Shown piece by piece: positions 11,288-23,300 of a stretch of DNA of 64,000 bases; the first letter of the stretch is position 1; every line of letters starts with the position of its first letter. The notes under the pieces are model-generated. The model searched no databases and was not told where the DNA came from. It was given only the letters and a program-made list of their open reading frames with translations. Origin of the DNA: Juglans regia (Eukaryota > Streptophyta > Magnoliopsida > Fagales > Juglandaceae); contig NC_049911.1 of NCBI RefSeq assembly GCF_001411555.2, positions 5,960,209-6,024,208 of the forward strand. Direction: 5' to 3'. The position numbers and the translations under genes were made by a program.

Positions 11288-11812
11288 TTAGTTCAAGAAG
11301 GCTTTGAGAGTAGCCATGGATTTTAAAGAGTTGCTTGCTACAACTATGTCATCAACATAGACTAATAAAGCAGTAAAAAAATTACCATCAGCCCATGTGA
11401 ACAAGCTGTAATCAGATTTTGATTGAACAAAGCCAAAGAGAATGAGAGAGGCAGAAAGCTTTGAATACCACTGCCTTAAAGCATGCTTCAAGCCATAACG
11501 ACTTCGAAGCAACTTGCAAACCTGACCAGGTTTTTCTTTATCATAACTAGGAGGTTTCTTCATGTAGTTTTCTTCATTAAGTTCTCCATGAAGGTATGCA
11601 TTATTCACATGATGGAAATGCCACCCCTTTATAGCTACCAAAGCCAAGAGAGTTCTAACTGTCACCATCTTAGCCACGGGTGAGAATGTTTCATGGTAAT
11701 CAATTCTCTCTTGCTGTGTGAATCCCTCGTCTAGCCTTTTTACTTTCAACGCTGCCATCTGATCTATATTTTGTCTTGTAAACATACTTGCAATCAATAG
11801 TGGTTTTCCCAA
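11288..11812 (-). pseudogene. Copia reverse transcriptase region
   Basis: The minus ORF carries conserved Copia RT blocks: DYHETFSPVAKMVTVRTLLA, NAYLHGELNEE, SRYGLKHALRQWYSKLS and the catalytic [13 protein letters not shown]. It is cut off from the RNase H part by a stop. It is part of the element at 9981-15242. Confidence 0.92.
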
Positions 11813-12361
11813 ATGGCATGTCAGTGACCTCCAATGTGTTGTTCAACTCTAGTGCTTCAAGTTCAGCCTCCATTGCCTTACACTAGCCATGGTCTTTAAC
11901 AGCTTCATTATAAGTGTGTGGATCATTGTGTGATGAAATGGTGAAAGAAAAAAAAAATGCAAGTGACAGATTGCTACAAGGAAGAGAATTGGATAGAGGG
12001 AAGGGACTACTAGAAGCCTTGGATAGAGATTAAGCATGTTGAAGTGAGGAGACTTGCTAGCAATGGAAGTCTTACAGGTATCGAGGTGCCCTTCTAATTC
12101 TGGTTCACCTTCTGAGATCAGTTTCATTGGAGGGTTGTGATGAGTTATCATAAGTCAGTGGAGAAGTGTGAGGATGATGTGATGCAAGAGGAACTGGTGA
12201 AGGAGGATAAGAGGTTTCAAACTCTACCAAGGGGGAAGAAATGGTGACTAGATCAATGGAAATGTGTGGTGAAAGATAAGACAGCATTTGGCAGAGTGCT
12301 ATTGGAACCTATTGGTGGAGGTGAAATGTGATATTTTGAATGTTGGAAAGGGAAGATGTGC

Positions 12362-13185
12362 TCAATGTGAAATCACATCTCTAGAAATGAAAGTTGTGTT
12401 TGTATCAAGATCCAAAAGTTTGTAACATTTGACCCTAAACGGGTAACTAAGAAAATTGCACTTTCTTCCATGAGGGTCTAATTTCTTCCTACTTTGAGAT
12501 AAAGTGATAGCAAAACAAAGGCAACCTAAAGTCCTCATAGGTGAGTAAGTGGGTGGATTTTTTAATAACAGTTCAAAAGGAGTTTTGTTAGACAAAGATG
12601 GACTAGGAACTCTGTTGATTATATAGGATGCAATCAAGATACAGTCATTCCAATATTTGATAGGAAGATCAGATTGGATTTTAAGTACTCGAGCTATGTT
12701 AAAGAGGTGTTGCTATTTTTTTTCTGCAATTCCATTTTGTTGAGGGGTCTCAATACAGGTTCTATGGTGTATAATACCTTTGCTATTATAAAATTCTTTC
12801 ATTTGGAATTCTAGTCCATTTCCATTCTAAAGATTTTGATCTTAGAATCAAATTGTGTTTCCACAAGGTTAGAAAAGGCTTCAATGCAAACTCTGGTGTC
12901 AGATTTACTTTTGAGAAGATAAATCCAAGTGCTTCTCCAAAAATCATCAACAATGGTTAGAAAGTATTTAGATCCATCATAAGACTCAATAGAATTTGGA
13001 CCCCATATATCACAGTGTACAAGCTCAAAGATTTGTTTGCTTTTATGTGTGCTAATGGGAAATGAGAGCTTGTGTTGTTTAGCACTTGGATAGATGCAAC
13101 AAGGAACATTAGAAACAGTAGGCAAATGCAATTTTACAGAATCATCTGTGATTAGATTTAAAACTGAGAGGGGTGTATAACCCAT
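12362..13185 (-). pseudogene. Copia integrase region
   Basis: Pieces at 13185-12811 and 12637-12362. The first contains the end of the zinc-binding region and the core start, FELVHCDIWGPNSIESYDGS then FLTIVDDF, with the two Asp residues of the DDE core. The second carries RVPSPSLSNKTPFELL, which follows the core in Copia integrases. About 170 bp between them is out of frame. Confidence 0.88.
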
Positions 13186-13724
13186 TCTACAATGCCAAAG
13201 GTTTGATACATCATCAACATTGCTACTTAAAAAACTGAAACATACATGTACTTCTTTAGGGAAATAGAAAACTGATCAAACAAAGTTGTAGGAAGCACTT
13301 CAGTCACTACAAGGTGGTACAAGCCATTCCTCAGTTCACCCATGCCAATCGTGGTCCATGGCAAAAGGTCTTGAATATAACAAGAGTGTGAAAAGAAAAT
13401 GAAACAATGAGAAATGGAGTTAGCTAACTATTTGGCAGAAATCAAATTGAAACTGGAAGAATGGACACATAAAACATTGTTCAAGGTCAGTGTATTGGTG
13501 ATTTTCACTGTACCAATGTGGGTGACAGGAGTTGTGTGTCGATTGGGAAGTTTAACCATGTAGGAGACTTGTGATGTAATGGAAGTGAAGAATGAGGTGT
13601 TTCAGATAATGTGATCTGTAGCACCTATGTCAATTATCGAAGGTGAGAGAGCATATGATTTTTTAGAGGAGGAAGTTAAGCAAATGTGCATACCAGACAT
13701 GGTGGGTGGAGAATTGAAATCTGT

Positions 13725-14781
13725 CTAAACTTGGTTGGCTGAATGGCTGGCAATGGGGGCCTCCCTTAACTGCAGTAGTGAAATGAGCTGTTGATATTGG
13801 TGTTTAGTAAAAGACATCTTCCCCTCAGTATTTTCTTCTTGCTCTAGCGATGACATATTACCAGAAAAACCTATTTGATTGCCCTTATTATGAAGTTTGT
13901 GTCCATGTGGGTATCCATGTAGTTTGCAGCATTTATCAATCATGTGCCCTGACATATTGCAGTGGCTACAAATAGGAGCCTATGCATTGCCTGCTTTGAA
14001 GCAGTTTTCTTAAAAATGACCTTGAATGTGGTTGTGAGTGCAGTAAGGTCTCTCACGTTTCTGTGGGAATGATGGCCTTGTGGCAAGTTTGAAGGATGAA
14101 TATCTTTTCTTAATGGCAAGAGCTATTAACTTAGGGGAAGGCAGACCAGAGAGCACAATATGTTGCCTCTCTTGTTGTTAGATAATGGAGAAGACTTTGT
14201 TCATAGCAGGTAAGGGGTTCAAGATCTTTATTTGGTCTCGGGTATTATTGTAGGAGTCATTGAGACCCATCAAAAACTAGATAACACAATCATGTTGATA
14301 CCTATCTAAAAGGATGTTGAGTTTTCCACAAGTGCAATCATGTATGGTTTCATAAATTATCAGTTAATCCCACAAAGATTTTTAACTTGCCATAATAAGC
14401 ACTTACATAATCTTGGTCATGTTGCGGAGTAGCTAAGGCTATCTTCAGTTGAAAAATTTGTGATCCATTTTGGTGAGTGAATCTATCCTTCAACTCTTCC
14501 CAAATTTGCTTGGCATCAACAACTAGAGCAATACTTGACCGTAAATTTTGGCTAATGAAGTTTTGTATCCAAGATACAACAACATCATTGCATCTTTTCC
14601 AAGCATCAAGAAGAGGGTCAGCAGGATCCTTAGGTTTGAGTAATGACCCATTGATGAAGCCAAGTTTGTTCTTGGCTCGTAGGGCTCTACACATGACTCT
14701 TGACCAAGTTGTGTAGTTATATGTAGTGAGAAGATCTGGGACTAAAGGAATGGATGGGTTGTTATCATGGTCAAGAAACAT
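13725..14781 (-). pseudogene. Copia gag with CCHC knuckle
   Basis: The first piece (14781-14350) matches Copia gag, with NYTTWSRVMCRALRAKNKLG and IWEELKDRFTHQNGSQIFQL. The reading is then interrupted. Near 13965-13910 a CCHC knuckle (CSHCNMSGHMIDKC) precedes the usual LHGYP motif. A TA microsatellite at about 14781-14826 lies upstream of the gag start. Confidence 0.88.
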
Positions 14782-14882
14782 ATATATATATATATTTGTG
14801 TGATATATATATATATATATATATATGAGAGGTGTCGGCAGCCATGAAAAGTTCTTTTATTCATAACATTGCTTTGATGCTA

Positions 14883-14982
14883 TGTAAGAATTTTTCTTAC
14901 AGAGAAAAGTAAAAAGCAGATAGGAATTGAGACAAACTTTTGTTCTCATTGAAGAAGAATAAAATTACAAATGTTGCTTTCC

Positions 14983-15028
<46 letters not shown>

Positions 15029-15242
15029 AGTACTGTGACTCTGCCAAAAACAGCTAGCGGAAAAGAATATGCAGCCTGCTGCCTAGCACACGTCTGTACT
15101 GTCCACTTAAAGAAAATAACAAACTTACTAATTAAAATACTAGAAGACACTATGAATAGAAACTATTTACAAGTGACAAATACACATGCAGAGTGATCCT
15201 TTGGTAAAATGATCTCAGCTGCATCAGAGGCAACATGGTGTT
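14883..15242 (-). repeat. Copia 5' LTR, truncated
   Basis: It matches the 3' LTR from its inner end (TGTAAGAA on the plus strand) up to CAACATGGTGTT at 15242. The similarity then stops and UGT 3'-flanking sequence begins at about 15268. A TA dinucleotide run at 14986-15027 is greatly expanded relative to the other LTR. Confidence 0.85.
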
Positions 15243-15614
15243 TATTATTTTCTTCGTTCACTGGTTTACAAAGATATTATTTATCTTTCTATTTTTCAAC
15301 CCATTTTACTTTTTTTTTTCCTTAAAGAAAACCTATTGATTAGCAGAGAACCACATGCAAACTGTAATTTTTCCTTCTTCTCGGCTGAAAATCTATAGAA
15401 GAAACTTTCTGAACATGATATATATAGAGTGGCCAGGCTAAATCTTGTATAACGAGCACTGCATTAATTAGCTTCTTTATTTTGAACTTAAAACCAACGT
15501 ACAGTAGCAGCATCTTCAACTCAATATTCCAGAAAAATCAGAAAAAAAAATAAAAAATAAAAATAAAAAGGCAAATTTTACTGTACTTTATTCACTTTCT
15601 AATGACCCTTGGCA

Positions 15615-17102
15615 TTAGCGATCACCACAAGCCTGTCCATGGTTCTCAAGAAGCTCAACGAATTTGTCTACATATCGGTCCTGGAGTTGCTTGTCTCCAA
15701 AAGTTGTCATCATCTCCTTGGCTTTATCCCTGTAAATCTGTCCCTCTACATCCTTCATCACCAACCTTAACGTTTTGGCCACAGACTCCCTGCTAAACGA
15801 CCCGTCTTGCTCATTTCTGGGTACCTCTGCTCCTGTCTGCATCTCCTCTAAAAGTTTACCATTCAGTATTTGGTCCCCAAAAATGGGGAACATAATAAGT
15901 GGACGTCCAAACTGGAATGCCTCTGTCACTGAACTCCAACCACAATGTGTAAAGTAACCCCCAACTGAATCGTGACCTAATATCTTAACCTGAGGCGCCC
16001 AACCCTTCCAAAGAACCCCACGATCTCTGGTTCGTTCCTCAAATCCTTCAGGAATCTGATCATCCAAGTCTTCTCCATTTTCTTGGCTATTTTGCTTTCT
16101 TAGAACAAGAAAGAAAGGCAAACCCGATTGCTCCAGCCCTAGAGCCAACTCTTTGAAGTCTTCTGGACTTGGTTTGGTCTCACTTCCAAATGCTACGTAA
16201 ACCACTGACCCTTTATCTTGCTTGTCTAACCACTCGACAATGGTTCCCCAAGTGCTATCCTTGTTATCGTCATGTCCGCCTTGATCTTCCACCGACGGTG
16301 GTAATAAGCCCACTGGAATTATAGGTAAATTATAAAGTTTTCCGATAAGTTTCAACCACTCACCTTCGACCTCCATGCAAGCTTTAACAGCAATGAATTC
16401 GGTGCCTAACACCGTTTTACTGTAACGAAACCAATCGGAAATACCAGAAGCATTTTCTTCATAGAAGCCAAGGACTAGTTGCTTTGCCATAAATAGCGGA
16501 AACGCTACTTTCGTTGGAAAGGGAACCCATTTGGGAGGTACAGTTAAACGCTCGGGCTCCATCCTCGTGCCCTTTGGATAAATAGCATCTTCCATCACAC
16601 TCGACTCTGCTGGGGGTCCTAAGAAACCTAGACATGATGCACTGAAAACACTGAAGAACGCCCGTGAGATGCATAACTTAACTGCAATTGGTGGTAACCA
16701 ATGGGGGGCAAAGTCATATACAATCCAATCGGGAGTGGAGGTTTCTAAGAAACGAGATAAAGGTTCCTGGAGACCATCGTAAGCTATCTTAAGATATGGA
16801 ATTATGTGATGTGGTACGTCCATGGTGGCCTCTGCGTTTTCTGGGAGGTTCTCTACACGGGACAAGGGCAACTTGACAAAAGTTATGAAAGATGCTAGAT
16901 CTAGAGGGATTTTTGGGAGGCGTTCAATATTTCTAGGAGTAGAAATGAATGAAATATGATGACCCTTTCGAGCTATGTGCTTGCTAAGCTCTAAGAACGG
17001 GATTATGTGACCGAAGGCCAGCCATGGGAACATGGCTATGTGAAGCTTCTTAGGCAGATCATCAGCCATGGCGTCCATTTTGGCGGTATTCTCTGTGTTC
17101 AT
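15615..17102 (-). CDS. UDP-glycosyltransferase, UGT91-like (putative rhamnosyltransferase)
   Basis: Intact single-exon family 1 glycosyltransferase of 495 residues from the first ATG. It is expected to transfer a sugar from a UDP donor to a small acceptor such as a flavonoid or terpenoid glycoside in the cytosol. His32 in [12 protein letters not shown] fits the catalytic His. The C-terminal PSPG donor box spans about residues 368-411, starting WAPQVKILGHD, with HCGWSSVTEA inside and ending FGDQ. Overall similarity recalls UGT91 proteins annotated as UDP-rhamnose:rhamnosyltransferase, but donor and acceptor cannot be read from sequence. The start may be Met12 (17069): it lies in a GCCATGG context, it is the start kept in the pseudogene copy, and a TATTTAAA box at 17120-17127 is only about 18 bp above the first ATG. 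That choice gives 484 residues. Confidence 0.95.
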   Translation of the reverse strand: MNTENTAKMDAMADDLPKKLHIAMFPWLAFGHIIPFLELSKHIARKGHHISFISTPRNIERLPKIPLDLASFITFVKLPLSRVENLPENAEATMDVPHHIIPYLKIAYDGLQEPLSRFLETSTPDWIVYDFAPHWLPPIAVKLCISRAFFSVFSASCLGFLGPPAESSVMEDAIYPKGTRMEPERLTVPPKWVPFPTKVAFPLFMAKQLVLGFYEENASGISDWFRYSKTVLGTEFIAVKACMEVEGEWLKLIGKLYNLPIIPVGLLPPSVEDQGGHDDNKDSTWGTIVEWLDKQDKGSVVYVAFGSETKPSPEDFKELALGLEQSGLPFFLVLRKQNSQENGEDLDDQIPEGFEERTRDRGVLWKGWAPQVKILGHDSVGGYFTHCGWSSVTEAFQFGRPLIMFPIFGDQILNGKLLEEMQTGAEVPRNEQDGSFSRESVAKTLRLVMKDVEGQIYRDKAKEMMTTFGDKQLQDRYVDKFVELLENHGQACGDR

Positions 17103-17119
17103 TATCTTATCTCTCTCCC

Positions 17120-17127
17120 TTTAAATA
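17120..17127 (-). promoter_or_regulatory. TATA box of the UGT gene
   Basis: TATTTAAA on the minus strand, conserved in the duplicate at about 1499-1507. Transcription starting about 30 bp downstream would begin near 17090, after the first ATG (17102) and before Met9 and Met12. Confidence 0.6.
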
Positions 17128-17470
17128 CAGTCCAAAATGATTTGATGGTGATTTCTAAATTCTTTTTGTAATCGTCGTCACACTTGTAGAAAGTAGAAAC
17201 GCTATCCACCACCAGAAAATCCTATACAACACACACACACAGTCGTCAAAAAAAGGAACCACTCTCGCACCGCATTGCTAATAATTCGGGAAATGATATT
17301 TCTAGTGTTAAAGTTATAAGTTTTGTGTATTTATATTGGGAAAAAATAGATAAATTCAAGATTAATTACATAAAAAAAAATTAATGATAAATTTTATTTT
17401 TTTAAATGAAATACGTGGAATTTATTCAACCTAAAAGCGTATCAAGGATTAGTTTTAAGAAAAATGACAA

Positions 17471-17698
17471 GGTCTCGTTTAGTTTTACAATCATTCTCAT
17501 TTCAACTCATCTCATCTAATTTCATTTAATTATTATAATTTTTTTTAAATTTTTACACAAAATAAAATAAAAATAAATAAACCTTTTCAAATTTTAAAAT
17601 AAAAATAATATTAAAAAAATATATTCTAATAAAATTTTATTCAACTTTTAACTTTTATTTCAACTCATCTCATTTTATTTGTGAAAATAAACGAGTCT
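17471..17698. mobile_element. MITE, main family (copy b, CTCAT orientation)
   Basis: The ends read TCTCGTTTAGTTTTAC and GAAAATAAACGAGTCT, imperfect inverted repeats. They enclose CTCATTTCAACTCATCTCAT and a mirrored CAACTCATCTCATTTTATTT. Confidence 0.75.
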
Positions 17699-17839
17699 CA
17701 TGAGTTTGCTCTATCAAAATTATCGTTTGAGTATTTTATTTTATTTATTATTTTTTTAATAATTAAAAAAATAATTATTAGTGAAGTTAATTTGAAAAGT
17801 AAACTCACGGGATTGCCCATTTATTTCTAGAACAATGAT

Positions 17840-17992
17840 ATACACAACATATTATACAACATATTATATAAATTAATAATGTTATAAAATGAGGATATTT
17901 TTATAAAATAATGTTACTTTTATAAGATATTTTATAAAAATATTCTTTGTTTAAAATATAATTGTATAAAATGTTGTAAAAGATGTTGTGTA
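17840..17992. mobile_element. MITE with TACACAACAT terminal inverted repeats
   Basis: The left end TACACAACATATTATACAAC pairs with the right end, whose reverse complement is TTACACAACATCTTTTACAA. The interior is almost pure A/T. The family differs from the main MITE. Confidence 0.65.
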
Positions 17993-18365
17993 AATTATTT
18001 TTTAATATGAGTATTTAGAATATTTTAATATATATTCTATAACCTTAAATTGCAAACTCTGTACCTTTGTTCGGCGGTTCGAATATTTAGAATATTTTAA
18101 TATATATATATGTAAATAATAAGGTAAAAATTAAAAAATATATATTATAAAATTAAAAAAAAATTATTTAAACATAATTTTTTCATATAACTTTTCGTTT
18201 TAATTTTTAAAATTTATCTTTTATGTTTTGTTAAAAAATTTAAAAAAAATTGTAATGATTAAATAAAAAATTTAAAATTTAAAATTAAATAATATTTAAT
18301 ATTTAAATAATATTTAAAAATAGTTGGGCAAGGCAACTTACTAAAATAAAGTTATCAAAATAAAG

Positions 18366-18565
18366 TTGTGTTTAGATGTTGAAATGAGTTGAATTGAGTT
18401 GAGATGAGATGATAAAATATTATTAAAATATTATTTTTTAATATTATTATTATTATTTTGATATTTAAAAAAAAAATTATTTATTATATTTTATATTAAG
18501 ATTTAAAAAAATTATAATAATAAATTGAGATAAGTTAAAGAGAAATTTAATACCCAAATCATACT
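18366..18565. mobile_element. MITE, main family (copy c, GATGAG orientation)
   Basis: Begins TGTTTAGATGTTGAAATG, continues GTTGAGATGAGATGATAAAA and AATATTATTAAAATATTA, and ends near ACCCAAATCATAC. The right arm is decayed. Confidence 0.7.
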
Positions 18566-20329
18566 TAAAATAGTCCCGATGAATAAAGTTATTCGAGAAC
18601 TTCAAAACTTTTTGAGATTCGTATATAATGTGGGCGCAGCCGGGATTAGGACGTCGACGCACTTAGGTTCAAAAGAAGTGTCAGATGGACACGTAACATA
18701 TATAAACTATAGTTATTAGCGACAAAAACTGGTGGGTTAGGTTTGATCAGATTGGAATGGGGATTTTGTTTTGTTCTATTGAAGAAATCTTACCATAGCC
18801 ATTTTCTTCACTTAGAATCAGATTTTCTATCATTTTTCTATAATTAATAGAGATATAAACCTAATCCATTAATTTCATTATATTTAACATTAATATCCAT
18901 ATTTTTTTATTTTGGAATTTTTATGGGATTGGAGCCGCAATCTAAGGGTGATAGATGTATATGCAGGGTGGAGTTACCCCTTCCCTGCATATGCGGAGGT
19001 TGTGTTTCCACCCCCGCATCCCGCCCTCGAGAGGTAAGGGTGGGCATTCCATCCAACTCGTCCCCCACACTGGGGTATTGATAACCCATTGGACCTAAAA
19101 ATGATTTTTGAGTCTAAAAATATTTTTTTAGATCTAAATTATTATATAATTAAAATTGTAAATTAAAATTTATATATATAACAATAACTTAAAACTGATA
19201 ACATAGTTTTAACTTTTATTTTATCATTTTTAAATTTGTTAAAGTTGTTTATAAGAGTGTTAGACTTGTTTACAAAATTGTACATGTATTGTATTGATTT
19301 CTTAGGCCAACCTTTATATAGAAGATCAAGATAATACATATACAATATTGTGAATAAATCTAACAAATTATATTATATATTCAGAAAATATAAATATCAA
19401 CCTACTGTGCATATCAGCCACCGCACACTCTCTATTGAGTGAAAAGAAAAAAAAAAAAAATTTAGCTGTGGTGTGCTGCGGCTTCCAGCTGATGCGCAGC
19501 ACAGCCCTTATATATTTATATATTATAAGTGGGGGCAGGGTTGGGCCCTGCATGTCCCCCGCCCTCACTAGGGGGCAGAATGCAGGCCACCTCGACATCT
19601 GGCAGGCAGGGGGTTTGCCTCGCCCATCCTGAAGCGGGGCAGTGGAGTGTGGGGCCACACTGCCTACTACTGCACTCTCTCTTTCTTTACTTTTTTTTTT
19701 AAATAAAAAAAGAAATCTATTACAATTTTAATAATAAAAAAAAAGTACATGTTTCATAAATTTTTTTTAAAAAAAATTATATCAAGTCTTAGAATAAGTG
19801 ACTTGCAAGTAAGAAATCTCTACAACAAAACAAACTTTTGCAAAGGAAAAATGGAAGAAAATTGGCTCGTTGCACGTGCAGCGGAGACTGGGTGGATATT
19901 TCAGCGAGAACTACAATAGGCCCCTTCCTAAATCTTCGCCTTATCTTCGGCCCTACTACCCGGACCATGGAAACTCATATTCTTCATACTCATTTAACTT
20001 GCAGCCTTTCAAACTCGTGTTTGGGCAAATGGGTAAAACAAAGCCCGAAATCTCCATGTACAAGCTTCGAGACACTATGAATGGCAGGTGAAATCTCATT
20101 ACAACTCCGATTACCCAATCTTGATGCTGAAGGTTAGGAGACAAATAGAATTAGTTCTGAGTGATAATTTACAGAACGAAAAGGGCGGACCCAAGAACAT
20201 AAGTTAAGTTGTTTCCACACGCTATCATGAAGCTTGGAGTTTAGCAACCATAAGTGGCCACCAGCAAGGAGCAAGGTCAGAACAGCCCACCCGTGTGGAT
20301 GGTAAATGACCAAAAATATACCTGCCAAG

Positions 20330-23300
20330 CTATTTGCTCAAGGGGGACATCAGCCTATTTTCTTCTGTATCATGCTTTGATGTAGCATCCCCACCCATCA
20401 ATTCCTGAAATCCCTCCACCTTCACTGGTGGGGTTCTAACAATGCCCATGTTCCTGCAAGCAAACAAGAAATTCACAGAAATTCAGCCAAGAATCTCCTG
20501 TACTGAAGGCCATTAGCGGAAAAACAGTCTTCTTTAGAGTTTTTCTTACTGAGTCTGGATTTGGGGCATTTGAAGGGAAGGGATCTGTCTAAGTTGACTG
20601 CCTGGTTGAGCATGGAGATTTGGCATTGCAGCAATTTGTTGTGGCCGGAACTGTATCTGGCCATGCCTGGCACTGATAGAGTTGAAGGTATTACCATCCA
20701 ATGGTAATTCTGCTGGGTTTTCAATCTTAACTTGAACCATTGGTTTGTCTTTCTCCATATCCATAACAGGGCGAGGAGTGGATGGTTGGCGTCTTCGCAT
20801 TCTATCCAGCTGCTGCTGCTGTTGAAAAGACAGATTCTGGGGATGAACAATTTGCTGCATCTGTGTATGCATTTGTCTAGGCATCTATAGGTTCACCAGA
20901 AATTGAAATTAAATCAGCATATTAATTATGTCCCACTGTTCTTAACAAAGTTCGAAGCTGAAAATCTAGTAAGGCTCTGAAACTCTAAACCCTACAGGAG
21001 AGTTCAAAGCTGACTCTAAATCCAGCCCGCCAAACTTAGTTCATGCAAATGGCTTGTGTTAGAAAACATTGAAGGTAGCACAGGTGCAAAAATATTTAAA
21101 AGCACCATTTCTTTCCAGGATCCCTAGGATAAAGAAAAAGAGGGGCAGCAATCTGGTAAAGATCGTCAAGCACTTTTCCCTTTTTCCCAGTTAAGGGGAT
21201 CTTTTTGTATTCTTCCTGTACTATGAAACACCCTTTAGGAGTATTACTAAAATCTTATCTTATCAAAAAAATTTGAACCAACTAGCTGAATTTTGGACTC
21301 CCATAAACAACTCCAAAACTAAACAACGCACAGAAGCAGCATGCAACTAAAATTAAGAGTAATGGAATGTCAGTGTACAAACTTGCTGGGGAAGTAGAAC
21401 GGAACTATGGTGCTGTGACTGCAATTGCGGCTGGATTCCCTGATGTTGTTGCGGAGTTTGTTGTACAAAATTCCTGGAGCCATCCTTTACCAGCTCTGCT
21501 AAAGACCCTACATTACTGGTGTGTGTGAGTGAGATAGAGAGAATTAGTAAATTCATGTTGCCATTCATATTACAAATGAAAAAGACAAGGCCTGCATATT
21601 TGAAACAAATTACACTTAAACAAGGGAAAGATGAATATGGGTTTTTTGTGAATATTGATTTGAGTCAAGCTTATGGAAAGCTTAAGCTACATCTTGGCTT
21701 ATACCCCAAAAGTATAAGACAAGGTTACAATTGGAGCCCTTTAGGACACTATAGACCACAAAAACTTCTTCCTCCCAGACAACAATGAGATCTCATTCTC
21801 ACTACCCTCTGATACTAAATCTGAAGTATTACATGTTCAATAAAATGACGAACCATTTAAAACCATTTGATTTGTCTAATCGGGCCTTCATAAAACCATG
21901 AAATCATTTATGAAGCATGTGAGGCCTTCTCAAAACACTTCATCCCTTTGCAACTAAATTCGTATACAAGTTTCTGCAAAGGTGATTGCCGAGAAAGTAT
22001 GTTGGATAGATATGTAAAAAGGACATAAAATTGCCTCTTCATAATGTATATACCATATGTTGGGCATGCATGCACACACACGCAAGCGCAACCCCACAAA
22101 AATGCACGCACACACACAACTCCAGTCTCCTTATCTATAATGTTTGCCCCAAAAAAAATATTGTTTATAAGCAAGCAAAAAAAAACAAGGATAATATTCT
22201 GGTAGCAAAAAATTTTTAACCTTACCCCCCTCTCCCTGGAAAAAAAAAAAAAAACGCATACACAAACACGAACATGTACACACATTTGAATGGGCACACA
22301 TGCACAAGTTAATGAACAGGTTTAGTGTTTGTATTACCAACATTAAAATTCAGCAAAAATGAAAGAGAATGTTCTGATAGCAAAATTTGTAAGGGATTTC
22401 AACTTTACCTATATCCCAATGTTTTAAGGAACATCTTAAGTAGTTCAGTAGCTGAACACTGCTTTCTGTAACTATCAGCAAGGACCTTCAATATCCGGCC
22501 TAATTTACATATATGAGAGCTCAGCATCTGAGAGAAGACTTCCATTGGAACTTCCGAGGAACCACCAAACCCCACACTTGTCAACATGTTTGCTATTACC
22601 TTTTCAGACATTTGTGATGCTTGCTCTGGACCAAGACATTTCCTGTTCCCTTCCAACCCTAGTTTTCCACGATATAAGCTTCCTCCTTGTCCCATACTAA
22701 GGGACTCAGGCCTGATACCAAGCCTCTCAATCATCACAGGACTCCTGGTCATAACTTGAGGCAAGGTATCTAGAACTCCATAGAACTCCACTTTCCGGTT
22801 TTCATCCACTCTCTCTGCAGGGGGGAGTGCACTGTCAGGTACACAGTTCAATGTAAACATCACCTCGGGGAAAAAAGGTGTATCATCTTCAATTGAATTA
22901 CTTCCATTTAAGACAGAATTCGGATGCATGTTTGATGCATTTTCCAACAAGTGATCATCCATAAATGCTAAACGCCTTTTCTTATGCTTCTCAAGAAGTC
23001 TCAAATAAGAAGACATTGCTTCAGGTGTACGTTTGTCAAATTCATGGTTTGCAGATGACAACCTATATGGTTTGCTACCTCTATACTTCTCAATGAACTG
23101 GTTATACCATGTTTCAGGCAGTTCTTCATTCCTAAATCTCTGTGATACATTGTCAATCTCAGATTCACCATATCTTGATCCAACGCTGAAACTGACCCTT
23201 GATTGAATCTGCAAAATTAAGTGATATGTTGACCAGCTAATGCAAATTTTTTTGATAAGAGGGGCTATACCATTTATAAGTAAATCTTCTTCACAGAATA

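Larger units (their letters stand above)
9981..15242 (-). mobile_element. Degenerate Copia LTR retrotransposon
   Basis: On the minus strand the order is 5' LTR (14883-15242, truncated), primer-binding-like site (14871-14882), gag, zinc knuckle, integrase, reverse transcriptase, RNase H, polypurine tract (10381-10402) and 3' LTR (9981-10377). Integrase before reverse transcriptase identifies Copia. The LTRs share the ACAAATGTTGCTTTCCTACA, AATATGCAGCCTGCT and AACTATTTACAAGTGACAAA blocks. Many stops and frameshifts interrupt the pol region, so it is not autonomous. It lies between the two UGT copies. The 5' LTR lacks its outer 84 bp and runs straight into UGT 3' flank. Confidence 0.93.
15275..17150 (-). 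repeat. Segmental duplicate, copy 2 (UGT locus)
   Basis: Partner of 11-1530. It contains the intact UGT, its 3' flank (TTTATCTTTCTATTTTTCAA at about 15277) and the TATA region. Weaker flank similarity continues to about 18760. Its left edge abuts the truncated Copia 5' LTR. Confidence 0.85.
17150..20329. other. AT-rich spacer between UGT and the Gln-rich gene
   Basis: No gene recognised. It holds MITEs at 17471-17698, 17840-17992 and 18366-18565, and duplicated UGT flank remnants to about 18760. Two GC-rich patches (18960-19080 and 19480-19670, with CCCGCCCTC and GGGGGCAGGG text) look like fragments of an unidentified repeat. The part from about 19850 probably includes the 3' untranslated region of the gene ending at 20330. 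Confidence 0.45.

Noticed and set aside
19838..20091. Overlapping plus-strand ORFs before the Gln-rich gene
   Set aside because: Probably antisense to that gene's 3' untranslated region; no domain.
21519..21788. 89-codon plus-strand ORF
   Set aside because: Lies in intron 3 and the edge of exon 4 of the Gln-rich gene, on the wrong strand.
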